Source: Verrucomicrobiaceae bacterium (lineage in GTDB: Bacteria; Verrucomicrobiota; Verrucomicrobiia; Verrucomicrobiales; Verrucomicrobiaceae). Taken from it: 45,537 nucleotides of DNA. Position 1 is the first letter of the stretch. Each line of letters begins with the position of its first letter. Below the pieces are notes generated by a model that was not told where the DNA came from, did no database searches, and saw only the letters and a list, made by a program, of their open reading frames with translations. The position numbers and the translations under genes are program-made. Location of the stretch: positions 1-45,537 of the forward strand of contig JARXAL010000224.1 in assembly GCA_029865835.1 (NCBI GenBank), read 5' to 3'. This document shows, in pieces, positions 26,823 through 35,116 of the stretch.

Positions 26823-27586
26823 TGACTGCCCGATCATACCTCTTCGGGCTTGTTTCTTTGGGTCTTTGGGCTCTTCCACTTCACGCTCAAACCCCATCAC
26901 CCGCTATCCCTTCCGCTCCCACCACCGGTTGGCAACAACTCGAGTCGACCTATCAAAACGAGCTGAAAAAAATTCACCTCCCGCTGCTCAGTTCCTACAT
27001 AAACGAACTCACCCGCCTCGCTGCCGCCTCCCGCAGCGCCGAAACCACCGTCGCCATCAATCGAGAACTGCAGGAAATGCAAAAAGTCATCGCATCGGGT
27101 GGCGTGGTTGACCTGTCGCCCCCCAATACAAAAGAAGCACCTCCTGATCCCGCTCTCAAGCCAGCCCTAACGAAGGCGAAACCCGAACGCCTACTGGAAC
27201 TCCGCCCCGCATCAGCTCAAGAAATCTCCCCCTCTCCTCCCAACCCGATTCCCTCCATCGTTCCCATCCAGAAAATCACCTGGACAATCGATGCCCTGCC
27301 AAAAGGCAGATTCGAAGTAATCTGCCAGGGCGCCATCAGCTCGCTCGATGCTCCGGTCTCCCTCGTGATTCAAGTGGGCGATCAGTTGCTCAAACTTCCG
27401 CTCGAAAAACGCCACATCGCCACCGACCCGGAAAGCCTGCGCCTCATCCAAGTCGGCGTCTTCCAACTCGAAAACGACGTGACCCGACTCCCCTTGCTGG
27501 TTTCACTAGAAACCACCGCATCACCCCCACCTTCCTTCCTCCTCCGCCAAATCCTTTTCGCCCGTTCCAAGCCCACTCCACCCTAG
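26819..27586 (+). CDS. Exported coiled-coil protein, third of the run
   Basis: A 255-residue protein starting at 26819, where ATGA overlaps the previous stop. It has a signal peptide (SYLFGLVSLGLWALPLHAQ, cleavage after about residue 24). A helical segment with QNELKKIHLPLLSSYINEL and AINRELQEMQKVI (about 33-90) resembles the same segment of the previous protein. A Pro-rich linker and a C-terminal beta-rich domain (about 150-250) with ITWTIDALPKGRFEVICQG complete it. Function is unknown. The TAG stop is formed by the first bases of the MITE-like element that follows; excision leaving one TA would give TAA, so the protein end is unaffected by the insertion. Confidence 0.72.
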   Translation: MMTARSYLFGLVSLGLWALPLHAQTPSPAIPSAPTTGWQQLESTYQNELKKIHLPLLSSYINELTRLAAASRSAETTVAINRELQEMQKVIASGGVVDLSPPNTKEAPPDPALKPALTKAKPERLLELRPASAQEISPSPPNPIPSIVPIQKITWTIDALPKGRFEVICQGAISSLDAPVSLVIQVGDQLLKLPLEKRHIATDPESLRLIQVGVFQLENDVTRLPLLVSLETTASPPPSFLLRQILFARSKPTPP

Positions 27587-27614
27587 ACCGGTTCTCGAAA
27601 AGATTGTCATTTTG
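27584..27614 (+). repeat. Left inverted end of the MITE-like element
   Basis: Starts TAGACCGGTTCTCGAAA; pairs with 27722-27752. The first three bases are the stop codon of the upstream gene. Confidence 0.7.
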
Positions 27615-27721
27615 ATCTGGCGAGCGCAGCGGCCTCAGTGGCAAGGAAGTCGCGCAGCCCGCTATTAAACCAATAGCGGGCAAGCGGCTGACGCAGCCAA
27701 TGTGGCTGCTCCGCCGCTGGG

Positions 27722-27752
27722 CAAGGTGACAAGCATTTCGAGAGTCGGTCTA
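27722..27752 (-). repeat. Right inverted end of the MITE-like element
   Basis: Read on the minus strand it starts TAGACCGACTCTCGAAA. It ends 4 bp before the ymdB-like stop codon. Six mismatches to the left end suggest an old insertion. Confidence 0.7.
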
Positions 27753-27756
27753 ACCA

Positions 27757-28587
27757 TCACTCCGCCCAATCCCGGGTCACCCGCTCAATTCGACGCGCTC
27801 TTCCCGTCAAACGTTCCACTTCAACGAACACCGCATTGACTCGGACCATCCCCCGACCCATGCCAAAACGCGTCGGCATCGCATTCAAAAAACGTCCCAC
27901 CACCGGCTCAATCTGACTCCCAATCACCGAGTCATACGGCCCGCACATGCCCGCATCCGTTAAGTAGGCCGTCCCCCCGGGCAACACACGCTCATCCGCT
28001 GTCGGCACATGCGTATGCGTCCCCACCACTGCCGACACCTTGCCGTCCAAATGCCAACCCAACGCCACCTTCTCGCTCGTCGCCTCAGCGTGAAAATCCA
28101 CAAAGATGACCGGCGTCTCTTCCCTCAACCTCTCCGCACAGGCCGCCACCAGGGTGAATGGATTGTCCACCTGCGGCCCCATAAACACCCGACCCAGCGC
28201 ATTGATCACCGCCACTTTCCCCTTCTTCGTCTCCAACACCACCGAACCCGATCCCGGCACTCCTTCTGGATAATTCAACGGCCTCAACATCCTCGGTTCA
28301 TCCGCCAAATACGGCACGATCTCCTTCTGATCCCAAATGTGATCCCCACTCGTCACCACCGCCGCCCCAGCCCGCATCAGCCCAATCGCTATCTTCGGCG
28401 TGATCCCGCGACCCGCTGCCGAATTCTCCCCATTCACGATCACAAAATCCACGTCCAGTTCCTCCTTCAACTTGGGAATCCAATCCGACACCGCCTTCCT
28501 CCCCCCCTCGCCAAACACATCCCCAAAAAATAACAGCCTCAAACAGTCATCTTCTTCAGCAGCCTCAGGAACAGGGACGGAATTCAT
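27757..28587 (-). CDS. ymdB: YmdB-family metallophosphoesterase
   Basis: A 276-residue protein of the YmdB family (2',3'-cyclic-nucleotide phosphodiesterase type), found in the cytosol. Motifs are LLFFGDVFGEGGRKAV near 18, VNGENSAAG near 52, TSGDHIWDQKE near 79, VDFHAEATSEK near 163, VGTHTHVPTADERVLPGG near 189 and TDAGMCGPYDSVIG near 210. The Asp, Glu, Asn and His residues of the di-metal site are all there. In Bacillus YmdB influences biofilm and motility through RNA turnover; the role here is unknown. The N-terminus has a 15-residue acidic extension. It diverges from the amidase gene with 53 bp between starts. Confidence 0.92.
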   Translation of the reverse strand: MNSVPVPEAAEEDDCLRLLFFGDVFGEGGRKAVSDWIPKLKEELDVDFVIVNGENSAAGRGITPKIAIGLMRAGAAVVTSGDHIWDQKEIVPYLADEPRMLRPLNYPEGVPGSGSVVLETKKGKVAVINALGRVFMGPQVDNPFTLVAACAERLREETPVIFVDFHAEATSEKVALGWHLDGKVSAVVGTHTHVPTADERVLPGGTAYLTDAGMCGPYDSVIGSQIEPVVGRFLNAMPTRFGMGRGMVRVNAVFVEVERLTGRARRIERVTRDWAE

Positions 28588-28640
28588 TCGACCCCTACTT
28601 AGTAGATGATGAACCAGTTGATCAAGTCTAGGATGTCAGA

Positions 28641-29906
28641 ATGATCATGCGCTTCTTGCAGCTTGCCGCCCTCTGCCTTCTGGCTCTGGCGCCGAGCCTC
28701 CGCGCCCAAACCACACCCCTAGGCTCCCCACCAGACTGGAATTCCCTGACCACCTACGCCCGCGCCCTCAGCGACGCTGACTTCACTGCCGCCCTGAAGT
28801 CCATCTACCTCGAACCCACCCACTATCCCACCCCCTGGATCATCGGACCCGATGGCGTCAAAATTCAAACCGGCGACCCGGTAAACCCCACCGTCACCAT
28901 CCCTTTCGCCAGCCGAATCCAGGCCAAAACCAGCCCACCTCGCTTCTGGAGCCGCGCCTCCGAACTCCCCCCGCTTGCTGACCGCCCACCTTTGAGCGAC
29001 ATCCACATCGCCATCGACCCAGGCCACATCGGTGGCAGCTATGGCGTCATGGAGGAACGTCACCTCAGCTTCAAACCCGGCGAAGCCATTCAAGAAGGCG
29101 ACCTCTCCCTCCTCACCGCCCGAATCCTCGCCGCCCGCCTCAAAACCCTCGGCGCTTACGTCACCCTCGTTCGCGACCAACCCAGCCCCGTCACCAAAAC
29201 CAAACCTTCCGACCATCGCCTCACCGCCATCGAAACCCTCAAACAGTCCGGCTTCCCCAACCCGACCGACAGCTACCAGGGCATGCAGGGCGAAGCCAAA
29301 CTCCTCACCATCCAGTGGCAAAGCGAAAAATTCTTCTATCGTGTCGCTGAAATCCACGCCCGCGCAGACCGGGTCAATCAGGAAATCAAACCTGATCTTG
29401 TCCTCTGCCTCCACTTCAACGCCGAATCTTGGGGAGACGCCACCGCCCCCCAATACTCCCCCGTCAATCACGCTCATCTCCTCGTCAACGGCTGTTACTC
29501 CCCCTCCGAACTCGCCAATCACGACACCCGCTTCGAAATGTTCACCCGCCTCTTCTCACGCATCCACGAAGAGGAAATCCCTCTGGCCAAAGCCCTCGCC
29601 ACCAGCCTCGCTGCCAGCACCGGACTCCCCCCCTACACCTACACCACTCCCAATGCCCTCCCCATTCCCGACAGCCCCTACCTCTTCGCCCGCAACCTCC
29701 TCGCCAATCGCCTCTACCGCTGCCCCGTCATCTTCTTCGAACCCTACGTCATGAACCACAAACAAACCTACCAGCGCCTCCTCCTCGGTCACTGGATCGG
29801 CCGCACCCTCATCGACGACTCCCTCCAATCCAGTCCCATCGAGGACTACGTCCAAGGCATCGTCAACGGCCTCCTCACCTACTACAAGGCCAACCGCCCC
29901 GCCTAA
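28641..29906 (+). CDS. Exported N-acetylmuramoyl-L-alanine amidase (Amidase_3)
   Basis: A 421-residue protein with a signal peptide (FLQLAALCLLALAPSLRAQ, cleavage near residue 23), an N-terminal region without recognisable domain (about 24-120), and a zinc amidase domain. Zinc-site motifs are IAIDPGHIGG (His) near 128, LSFKPGEAIQEGDLSLLTA (Glu) and LCLHFNAES (His). The family cleaves the bond between muramic acid and the peptide stem in peptidoglycan. Here the segment after IDPGHIGG is longer than in AmiC, with an insert of about 60 residues before the second His motif. ATG at 28641 or 28647 could be the start. The next gene follows after 15 bp. Confidence 0.82.
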   Translation: MIMRFLQLAALCLLALAPSLRAQTTPLGSPPDWNSLTTYARALSDADFTAALKSIYLEPTHYPTPWIIGPDGVKIQTGDPVNPTVTIPFASRIQAKTSPPRFWSRASELPPLADRPPLSDIHIAIDPGHIGGSYGVMEERHLSFKPGEAIQEGDLSLLTARILAARLKTLGAYVTLVRDQPSPVTKTKPSDHRLTAIETLKQSGFPNPTDSYQGMQGEAKLLTIQWQSEKFFYRVAEIHARADRVNQEIKPDLVLCLHFNAESWGDATAPQYSPVNHAHLLVNGCYSPSELANHDTRFEMFTRLFSRIHEEEIPLAKALATSLAASTGLPPYTYTTPNALPIPDSPYLFARNLLANRLYRCPVIFFEPYVMNHKQTYQRLLLGHWIGRTLIDDSLQSSPIEDYVQGIVNGLLTYYKANRPA

Positions 29907-29921
29907 AAACCCCTCACGATC

Positions 29922-31388
29922 ATGATCATTGTTGCCGGATGTGGATATGTTGGTGCCTCGCTCGCAGGCCATCTGCATGCCGCCGGACATCAAGTCATCG
30001 GCCTCACCCACTCAGCGGATTCCGCCGCTCGACTCGCCGCCGAACATCCCTGGCCCGTCGCCGCATGCGACATCACCTCACCCGATTCCCTCGCCCAACT
30101 CGCCAACAGCCTCGATCCAAACCAAACAGTCACCGCCTTTGTTCATTGCGCCAGCTCCGGACGCGGTGGTGCCGACGCCTACCGCTCCGTTTACTTGAAC
30201 GGCCTGGAAAACCTCATCGCCGCCTTCCCCTCCGCCCACCCGCTCTTTACCTCCAGCACTTCTGTCTACGCCCAAAAAGACGGCTCAACCGTCACTGAAT
30301 CAGACCCCGCCACCCCCCCTCGCGAAACCGGCCTCCTCCTCCGCCAGGCCGAAGACCTGGCCCTCGCCAAAGGCGGCACCGTCGCGCGCCTCGCAGGCAT
30401 CTACGGCCCTGGCCGCTCGTTCGTTCTGAAAAACCTCCTCCTCGGCAAATCCGGCGTCGAAACCGAAGACGGCATCGGCCGACTCATCAATCAAATCCAT
30501 CGGGATGATGCCGCCACCGCCCTCGCTCATCTCGTCCTGCAAAAACTCCCCGGCATCTTCAACGTCTGCGACGACGCCCCCACCACCCAACGCGACATCC
30601 TCAACCCCCTCGCCGACCTCTTCGCCCTCCCTCCTCCAGGCCCCAAACCCCCAGACCCCGACCGCAAACGCGGCTGGACCAATAAAGCCGTCAGCAATGC
30701 CAAACTCCGCGCCTCCGGTTGGACCCCCGCCTATCCCACCTACTTCGCCGCCCTTCAGCACGACCCCGACCTCGTCCCTTCCATCCTCGATCTCGTTCAA
30801 GAAGAAGCTCCAGACTGCCTGCCTCGCTCCCCCAACATCGTCCTCATCGGACTCATGGGCTCCGGCAAAACCACCGTCGGAAAAATCATCGCCCGCAAGC
30901 TCGGCTGGGATTTCATCGACACCGACTCCCTCATCATCAGTCAAGCCGACGGCCGGTCCATCCCTGACATCTTCGCGCAAGAAGGCGAAATCTCTTTCAG
31001 GCAGCGCGAATCCGCCGCCCTCCGCAGCTTGATAGGTCGTCGCAATGCCGTCATCGCCACGGGTGGAGGCATCGTCACCATTCCCCGAAACCTCGCCCTC
31101 CTGCGACACCTCGGCTTCATCGTCTGGCTCGAAGCCCCGGTCTCCCTCCTCGCTCGCCGCACTGCCCACAACAACGACCGCCCTCTCCTGCAGGACACCG
31201 ATCCTCACGCCAAATTGGAGGCCCTCCTCACCGCACGCAGCCCCCTATACAAAGCCCTCTCAGACCTCCGTATCCAAACCCAAGACCTCCTCCCGGAAGA
31301 AAGCGCCTACGGTGCCACCGAGAGTGCCCGCATCTTCTTCATCAATCAGCTCCGCCTCCGCAACTCCCTCCACTCCGATCCCACCTGA
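29922..31388 (+). CDS. Fusion of an NAD-dependent epimerase/dehydratase and shikimate kinase
   Basis: A 488-residue two-domain protein. Residues 1-285 are an extended SDR of the YeeZ type, with the N-terminal nucleotide-binding motif VAGCGYVGASLAGHL, STSVYA mid-domain and ARLAGIYGPGR. Residues about 300-488 are a complete shikimate kinase: Walker A GLMGSGKTTVGK near 309, FIDTDSLI, EISFRQRESAAL, IATGGGIV and NDRPLL in the lid. Shikimate kinase makes shikimate 3-phosphate on the way to chorismate. Reading frame is continuous across the join with no internal stop. Whether the SDR half acts in the same pathway is unknown. The start lies 15 bp after the amidase stop. Confidence 0.9.
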   Translation: MIIVAGCGYVGASLAGHLHAAGHQVIGLTHSADSAARLAAEHPWPVAACDITSPDSLAQLANSLDPNQTVTAFVHCASSGRGGADAYRSVYLNGLENLIAAFPSAHPLFTSSTSVYAQKDGSTVTESDPATPPRETGLLLRQAEDLALAKGGTVARLAGIYGPGRSFVLKNLLLGKSGVETEDGIGRLINQIHRDDAATALAHLVLQKLPGIFNVCDDAPTTQRDILNPLADLFALPPPGPKPPDPDRKRGWTNKAVSNAKLRASGWTPAYPTYFAALQHDPDLVPSILDLVQEEAPDCLPRSPNIVLIGLMGSGKTTVGKIIARKLGWDFIDTDSLIISQADGRSIPDIFAQEGEISFRQRESAALRSLIGRRNAVIATGGGIVTIPRNLALLRHLGFIVWLEAPVSLLARRTAHNNDRPLLQDTDPHAKLEALLTARSPLYKALSDLRIQTQDLLPEESAYGATESARIFFINQLRLRNSLHSDPT

Positions 31389-31422
31389 TCGCGGCACCCA
31401 CCTGAAGCGCCGCCCTCCTCGA

Positions 31423-32439
31423 CTACGGCTTCGCCGGAGCAGCCGCCTCAGGCGCAGGCACCTCAAGCTTCGGTTCCACTGACTTCGCATCTGGAGCAGG
31501 CACTTCCACCTTAGGCGCTTCAATCGGCTTCGGAGCCAACGGTTTCACCGCTTCCGGATTCGCCGGCTTCGGCGTCACTTCAACAGCAGGTGCCGGAGCA
31601 GGCTTCACTTCGACCGCAGGCGTCGTCACCCCATTCGCTCCCACCGTCACCTTCATCGGAGCCGACGTTGCACCCGCCCCACCCAACTGAATCGGCGGAA
31701 CCGCTACACCCGCTGGCGCACCACCCACCGCTGGCGTTGGCGCAGCACCCGCTGGCGCTGGAGGTGCTGGTGGCGGGGCCGGAGGATCCACCTCCTTCGT
31801 CGGAAGCGCCGCTCCCACCCACTTCAACCGCTCCTGACCCTGATCAAAAAACGGCTGGTTCGTTCCAGGATACTTGCTCGGCAAGGTCTCATAGATCGCC
31901 TTCGCCTCATCCGTCTTACCCTCGCTCCAAAGCAAATCGCCCAACCGAATCGCAGCCAATGGCGTCACCTCGGAATCCGCATAACTCGTCATCAATTCTT
32001 CATACAACTTCTTCGCTTCCGCCTTCTCCCCCATCCCATCCAAACGCGACGCCAAGGCCAGCTTCGCCTGAGTCACCAACGGATGCTTGCTGTTCGTTTC
32101 CAAAAACGTCTTCAGCGCCGCTGTCGAGCTGTCCTTCTGGTTCTGCTCCCAAAGCATCTCAGCCTTCGCCAAAAGCGCATTCGCCGCCGCTTGGCTCCCC
32201 GGATACTTCGCGATCACCGCATCAAACCCGTCCACCGAATCCGCCGCCGTGAACGCCCCACCTGCCTCCCGGGCCACCGCATCCGTGCGATACTTCACCA
32301 CCCCAAAAGCCGCCAGTGCCACAATCACGAGGCAAACGAATATCAGCAAGGGCTTCAAATTCTTCTCCATCCAGGTTTCACTGGCAGAGGGGAGAACGAC
32401 AGCGGCGTCGATGACAGGAGCAGGAACTTTAGAGGACAT
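31423..32439 (-). CDS. Membrane-anchored TPR protein with a Pro/Ala-rich tail
   Basis: A 338-residue protein. A short cytosolic N-terminus is followed by one membrane helix (LLIFVCLVIVALAAFGVV, about 31-48). Helical repeats of the TPR type then cover about 60-205 (for example AANALLAKAEMLWEQNQ, LASRLDGMGEKAEAKKLYEEL, RLGDLLWSEGKTDEAKAIYE). The last 125 residues are Pro, Ala and Val rich and probably unstructured. The layout recalls YfgM, the membrane chaperone partner of PpiD, but the tail is different. It lies 39 bp downstream of cysK on the same strand. Confidence 0.78.
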   Translation of the reverse strand: MSSKVPAPVIDAAVVLPSASETWMEKNLKPLLIFVCLVIVALAAFGVVKYRTDAVAREAGGAFTAADSVDGFDAVIAKYPGSQAAANALLAKAEMLWEQNQKDSSTAALKTFLETNSKHPLVTQAKLALASRLDGMGEKAEAKKLYEELMTSYADSEVTPLAAIRLGDLLWSEGKTDEAKAIYETLPSKYPGTNQPFFDQGQERLKWVGAALPTKEVDPPAPPPAPPAPAGAAPTPAVGGAPAGVAVPPIQLGGAGATSAPMKVTVGANGVTTPAVEVKPAPAPAVEVTPKPANPEAVKPLAPKPIEAPKVEVPAPDAKSVEPKLEVPAPEAAAPAKP

Positions 32440-32478
32440 GGAAATAAAAAGTCAGATCAAAAATTTCAAACGCGTGAA

Positions 32479-33444
32479 TCAAGCGCCCACCTTGGCCCGA
32501 GCTTCATCAGCCAGTGCCGTCGAAAGATAACGCTCACCAGTCGAGCACCCGATCGTCACAATCAACTTGCCTGCATTCTCAGGCCTCGCAGCCACTTGCA
32601 GCGCCGCACAAACATTCGCCCCCGTGCTGATCCCAACCAACAATCCCTCTTCAGCCGCCAAACGCCTCGCCATCGCAAACGCTTCATCATTGGAAACCTT
32701 GATCACCTCCGAGACCACCGCCAAATCGAGGTTCTTCGGCACAAACCCCGCGCCCGTCCCCTGAATCTTGTGCGGCCCCGGTTGCACCGGTTCACCCGCC
32801 ATCGTCTGGCTGATCACAGGCGAAGCCTCAGGCTCAACCGCAATCGCAGTGAAGGACTGCTTCTTCTTCTTCAAAGCATGTGCCACCCCCGAAATCGTCC
32901 CACCCGTCCCCACCGCTGACACCAAAAAATCCACTGCGCCCTCGCTATCGTTCCAGATCTCTTCCGCCGTCGTCTTCTCGTGAATCGCCGGATTCGCCGC
33001 ATTCTCAAACTGCTGTGGCATCCACGCATTCGGCGTCTGACTCAAAATCTCTTCCGCCTTCGCAATCGCCCCCTTCATCCCCTGCGCCCCAGGCGTCAAA
33101 ACCAAATCCGCGCCCAGCAAGGCCAGCAACGTCCGACGCTCAACACTCATCGTCTCAGGCATCGTCAAAATCAGCTTGTAACCCTTCGCTGCGCACACAA
33201 ATGCCAGCGCAATCCCCGTGTTCCCGCTCGTCGGTTCCACGATCACCGTGTCCTTCGTGATCAAGCCACGCGCCTCGCCATCCTCAATCATCGCCATCCC
33301 GATCCGATCCTTCACACTTCCCAACGGATTGAAGAACTCACACTTCAACGCAATCGTCGCCTGCACACCCGCAGCTACCCGATTGAGTTTGATCAATGGC
33401 GTATTGCCAACCGTTTCGACGACGTTGTTATAGATGCGGCTCAT
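32479..33444 (-). CDS. cysK: Cysteine synthase A (O-acetylserine sulfhydrylase)
   Basis: A 321-residue PLP enzyme that makes cysteine from O-acetylserine and sulfide. Motifs are [12 protein letters not shown] at 12-23, [20 protein letters not shown] with the PLP lysine near 45, [13 protein letters not shown] (substrate loop), GTGGTISG (phosphate-binding glycine loop) and GISTGAN near 270. Length and motif order match CysK rather than cystathionine beta-synthase or CysM. A strong promoter lies upstream at 33519-33547. The TPR protein gene follows and may be in the same transcript. I see no SAM or Cys-responsive leader in the roughly 70-nt 5' region. Confidence 0.96.
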   Translation of the reverse strand: MSRIYNNVVETVGNTPLIKLNRVAAGVQATIALKCEFFNPLGSVKDRIGMAMIEDGEARGLITKDTVIVEPTSGNTGIALAFVCAAKGYKLILTMPETMSVERRTLLALLGADLVLTPGAQGMKGAIAKAEEILSQTPNAWMPQQFENAANPAIHEKTTAEEIWNDSEGAVDFLVSAVGTGGTISGVAHALKKKKQSFTAIAVEPEASPVISQTMAGEPVQPGPHKIQGTGAGFVPKNLDLAVVSEVIKVSNDEAFAMARRLAAEEGLLVGISTGANVCAALQVAARPENAGKLIVTIGCSTGERYLSTALADEARAKVGA

Positions 33445-33518
33445 GGTGTGAATGACAGAAGGTTGAAATGCTGTGCGATGACCCCCCTGGAAAAGCCCAA
33501 GGGTCGGCAGGGACGGAG

Positions 33519-33547
33519 TTTATAGTTTCCAGCAGCCCGTCTTGCAA
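33519..33547 (-). promoter_or_regulatory. cysK promoter
   Basis: On the minus strand TTGCAA (33547-33542) and TATAAA (33524-33519) are separated by exactly 17 bp. Transcription would start near 33512, leaving a leader of about 68 nt before the cysK ATG. Confidence 0.7.
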
Positions 33548-33560
33548 TGGAAAAAACCAC

Positions 33561-34292
33561 CTACCGCCGCCGCCAAGACGCCCCGGGCGCCAATTGCACC
33601 TTCCATCCCGACAGATGCCCGTTCGAGTAATCCGTCTTTCCATACGCCCCCACCAGCGTCAGCCCCGTCGCCTTCTTCCACGCCGCACTCATGCTCTCCG
33701 CCGTGTGACATCCCCAACTCTGGCAATACGCATTCGGTGTGAACGCACTCGCCCGAATCCGCTTCAAATCCGTCTCATGCAGCCACGCCCCCGAACCCCC
33801 ATACACATCGGAACTGTAATCAAACATGAAGCAAAACTTGTTCGAGTGCCCAAAATACTCAAACCCGCTCACCTTCACACTCCTCCGATTCATCCCACTG
33901 TTGATGTAATTGATCACGTCCGACCCCGACCGAAACCACACCAGCCTCACCCCATACGTGTCCCTCACCGACTCCACAAAACTCACCAAAGGCTGCCGAT
34001 CCTCCGCCGACCTCCGGTCATAGGCATCCCGATACACCATCCACGTAATGATCGTCCCCGGCGGCGTTCCCTTCTTGATCTCCTGCATCCGCACCCGCGC
34101 TGACCGCACAAAATTCCCCCACCAGCGATCATGCTGCTCCCCCGGCTTCCTCAAATCCTCCCATCTCCGCATCGCCGGCCCCCCGCTCACCACGATCACC
34201 TCCGTCTGCGCCCCCGCGGTTTCCGCTCCCAGGAACGACAGCGCAGCAATACACATGGCAAAAAACACGGGGCGGCTTGGGCTCATAGGCAT
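33561..34292 (-). CDS. Secreted protein with a possible caspase-like His/Cys pair
   Basis: A 243-residue protein of unknown function. A signal peptide (PVFFAMCIAALSFLGAETAGAQ, cleavage near residue 29) is followed by TEVIVVSGGP, an early beta-strand and loop. The middle contains VSGFEYFGHSNKF and, later, YCQSWGCHTAES. A His in a G-H-S turn followed by a strand and a Cys in a G-C-H context recalls clan CD peptidases (caspase, gingipain, legumain), but the match is weak and the order is inferred from motif style only. I chose ATG at 34292 for the signal peptide; ATG at 34286 is equally possible, and an upstream TTG would give a poor N-terminus. It follows the SMUG1-like gene. Confidence 0.65.
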   Translation of the reverse strand: MPMSPSRPVFFAMCIAALSFLGAETAGAQTEVIVVSGGPAMRRWEDLRKPGEQHDRWWGNFVRSARVRMQEIKKGTPPGTIITWMVYRDAYDRRSAEDRQPLVSFVESVRDTYGVRLVWFRSGSDVINYINSGMNRRSVKVSGFEYFGHSNKFCFMFDYSSDVYGGSGAWLHETDLKRIRASAFTPNAYCQSWGCHTAESMSAAWKKATGLTLVGAYGKTDYSNGHLSGWKVQLAPGASWRRR

Positions 34293-34340
34293 GTCAGTAA
34301 AAAGGCTATCCTTGCACCTTTGGCAAGCAATCTCCTTCAA

Positions 34341-35075
34341 TCAAGCCCACACCCCCTGCGCGAGCAGTTGCTTCGTCGCCGCCTCCGCCCACCCCCGATT
34401 CGCCGCCGGGCTTGCCGGACTCGGTTGGAGCTCCTTCCGGTCCTTCACCTTCAACCCACTCACTCCCACCGCCCGCGCCAACCGCTCCTCCGCAAACGCC
34501 CCCACCCCAATCACCCACTCCGGCTCCATCGCTTTCAATACCGCGCCCAAATGCGCATCACACGCCGCCTCCATCGGCCCACTCTCCGCCACCGGCAGCT
34601 TCTCCGGCGTCACATTCGCCCCCGTCGCACTCATGAACACCAGTGGACAATAATTCATCACCAAATGCTCCCTGAAAAAATCCTCAGCCGCCCCAAATCG
34701 CTCCTGAAACAATCCCCACAATCGTCTCCCACTCACCTCCGACTTGTCACACTGGAACCCCACCACCGGCCGCTTCGGATGCTCAACCTCCGGCTTCCCC
34801 ACCGCCACCTCGATCCCCATCCAATCCCTCACCGCCGCCACCTCCCCAAACGGCACCCCCGTCTGCGCCATCCCAAACGGCCCCGGATTCATCCCCAAAA
34901 ACACCACCCGCTTCTTCCCTCCCCCAAATCGCGTCAAATACGCCTCATGTGCCCCCCACGCATACTCCAGAGGCCGATAAACATGCGTCACCGGTTCTCC
35001 AAACCGCAAACCCTTCAGCGCCTCATCCAGCACCCGGGCCGCCGCCACCAACTCATTTTTAACCTTCTCACTCAT
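34341..35075 (-). CDS. SMUG1-like uracil-DNA glycosylase with a changed motif 2
   Basis: A 244-residue protein of UDG family 3 (SMUG1). Motif 1 is FLGMNPGPFGMAQTGVPFG near 59-77 and the conserved RDWMGI, EHPKRPVVGF, KSEVSGRRLW and NYCPL segments follow. The motif-2 region reads QPSPASPAANRGW (217-229), where SMUG1 enzymes have HPSP; the histidine that helps catalysis is Gln217 here. Such enzymes remove uracil and oxidised pyrimidines from DNA. I placed the start at 35075, which has GGAGG four to eight bases upstream; an earlier Met at 35123 would overlap the preceding gene and lacks family similarity. Confidence 0.88.
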   Translation of the reverse strand: MSEKVKNELVAAARVLDEALKGLRFGEPVTHVYRPLEYAWGAHEAYLTRFGGGKKRVVFLGMNPGPFGMAQTGVPFGEVAAVRDWMGIEVAVGKPEVEHPKRPVVGFQCDKSEVSGRRLWGLFQERFGAAEDFFREHLVMNYCPLVFMSATGANVTPEKLPVAESGPMEAACDAHLGAVLKAMEPEWVIGVGAFAEERLARAVGVSGLKVKDRKELQPSPASPAANRGWAEAATKQLLAQGVWA

Positions 35076-35116
35076 CCACCTCCGTTCGCTCAATCTCCCC
35101 ATCCGCGCAAGCCGCC

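Larger units (their letters stand above)
27584..27752. mobile_element. MITE-like element with TA-flanked inverted ends
   Basis: A 169-bp non-coding element between convergent genes. The outer 31 bp at each end (27584-27614 and 27722-27752) are inverted copies, identical at 25 of 31 positions and both beginning TAGACCG. Taking the outermost TA on each side as a target duplication leaves ends GACCG...CGGTC, the pattern of IS630/Tc1-mariner type MITEs. Inside are a perfect 10-bp hairpin (GCCCGCTATT, loop AAACC, complement; 27657-27681) and a second one, CAGCCA-ATG-TGGCTG at 27694-27708. No open reading frame of note is present. Any transposase would act in trans. Confidence 0.7.
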
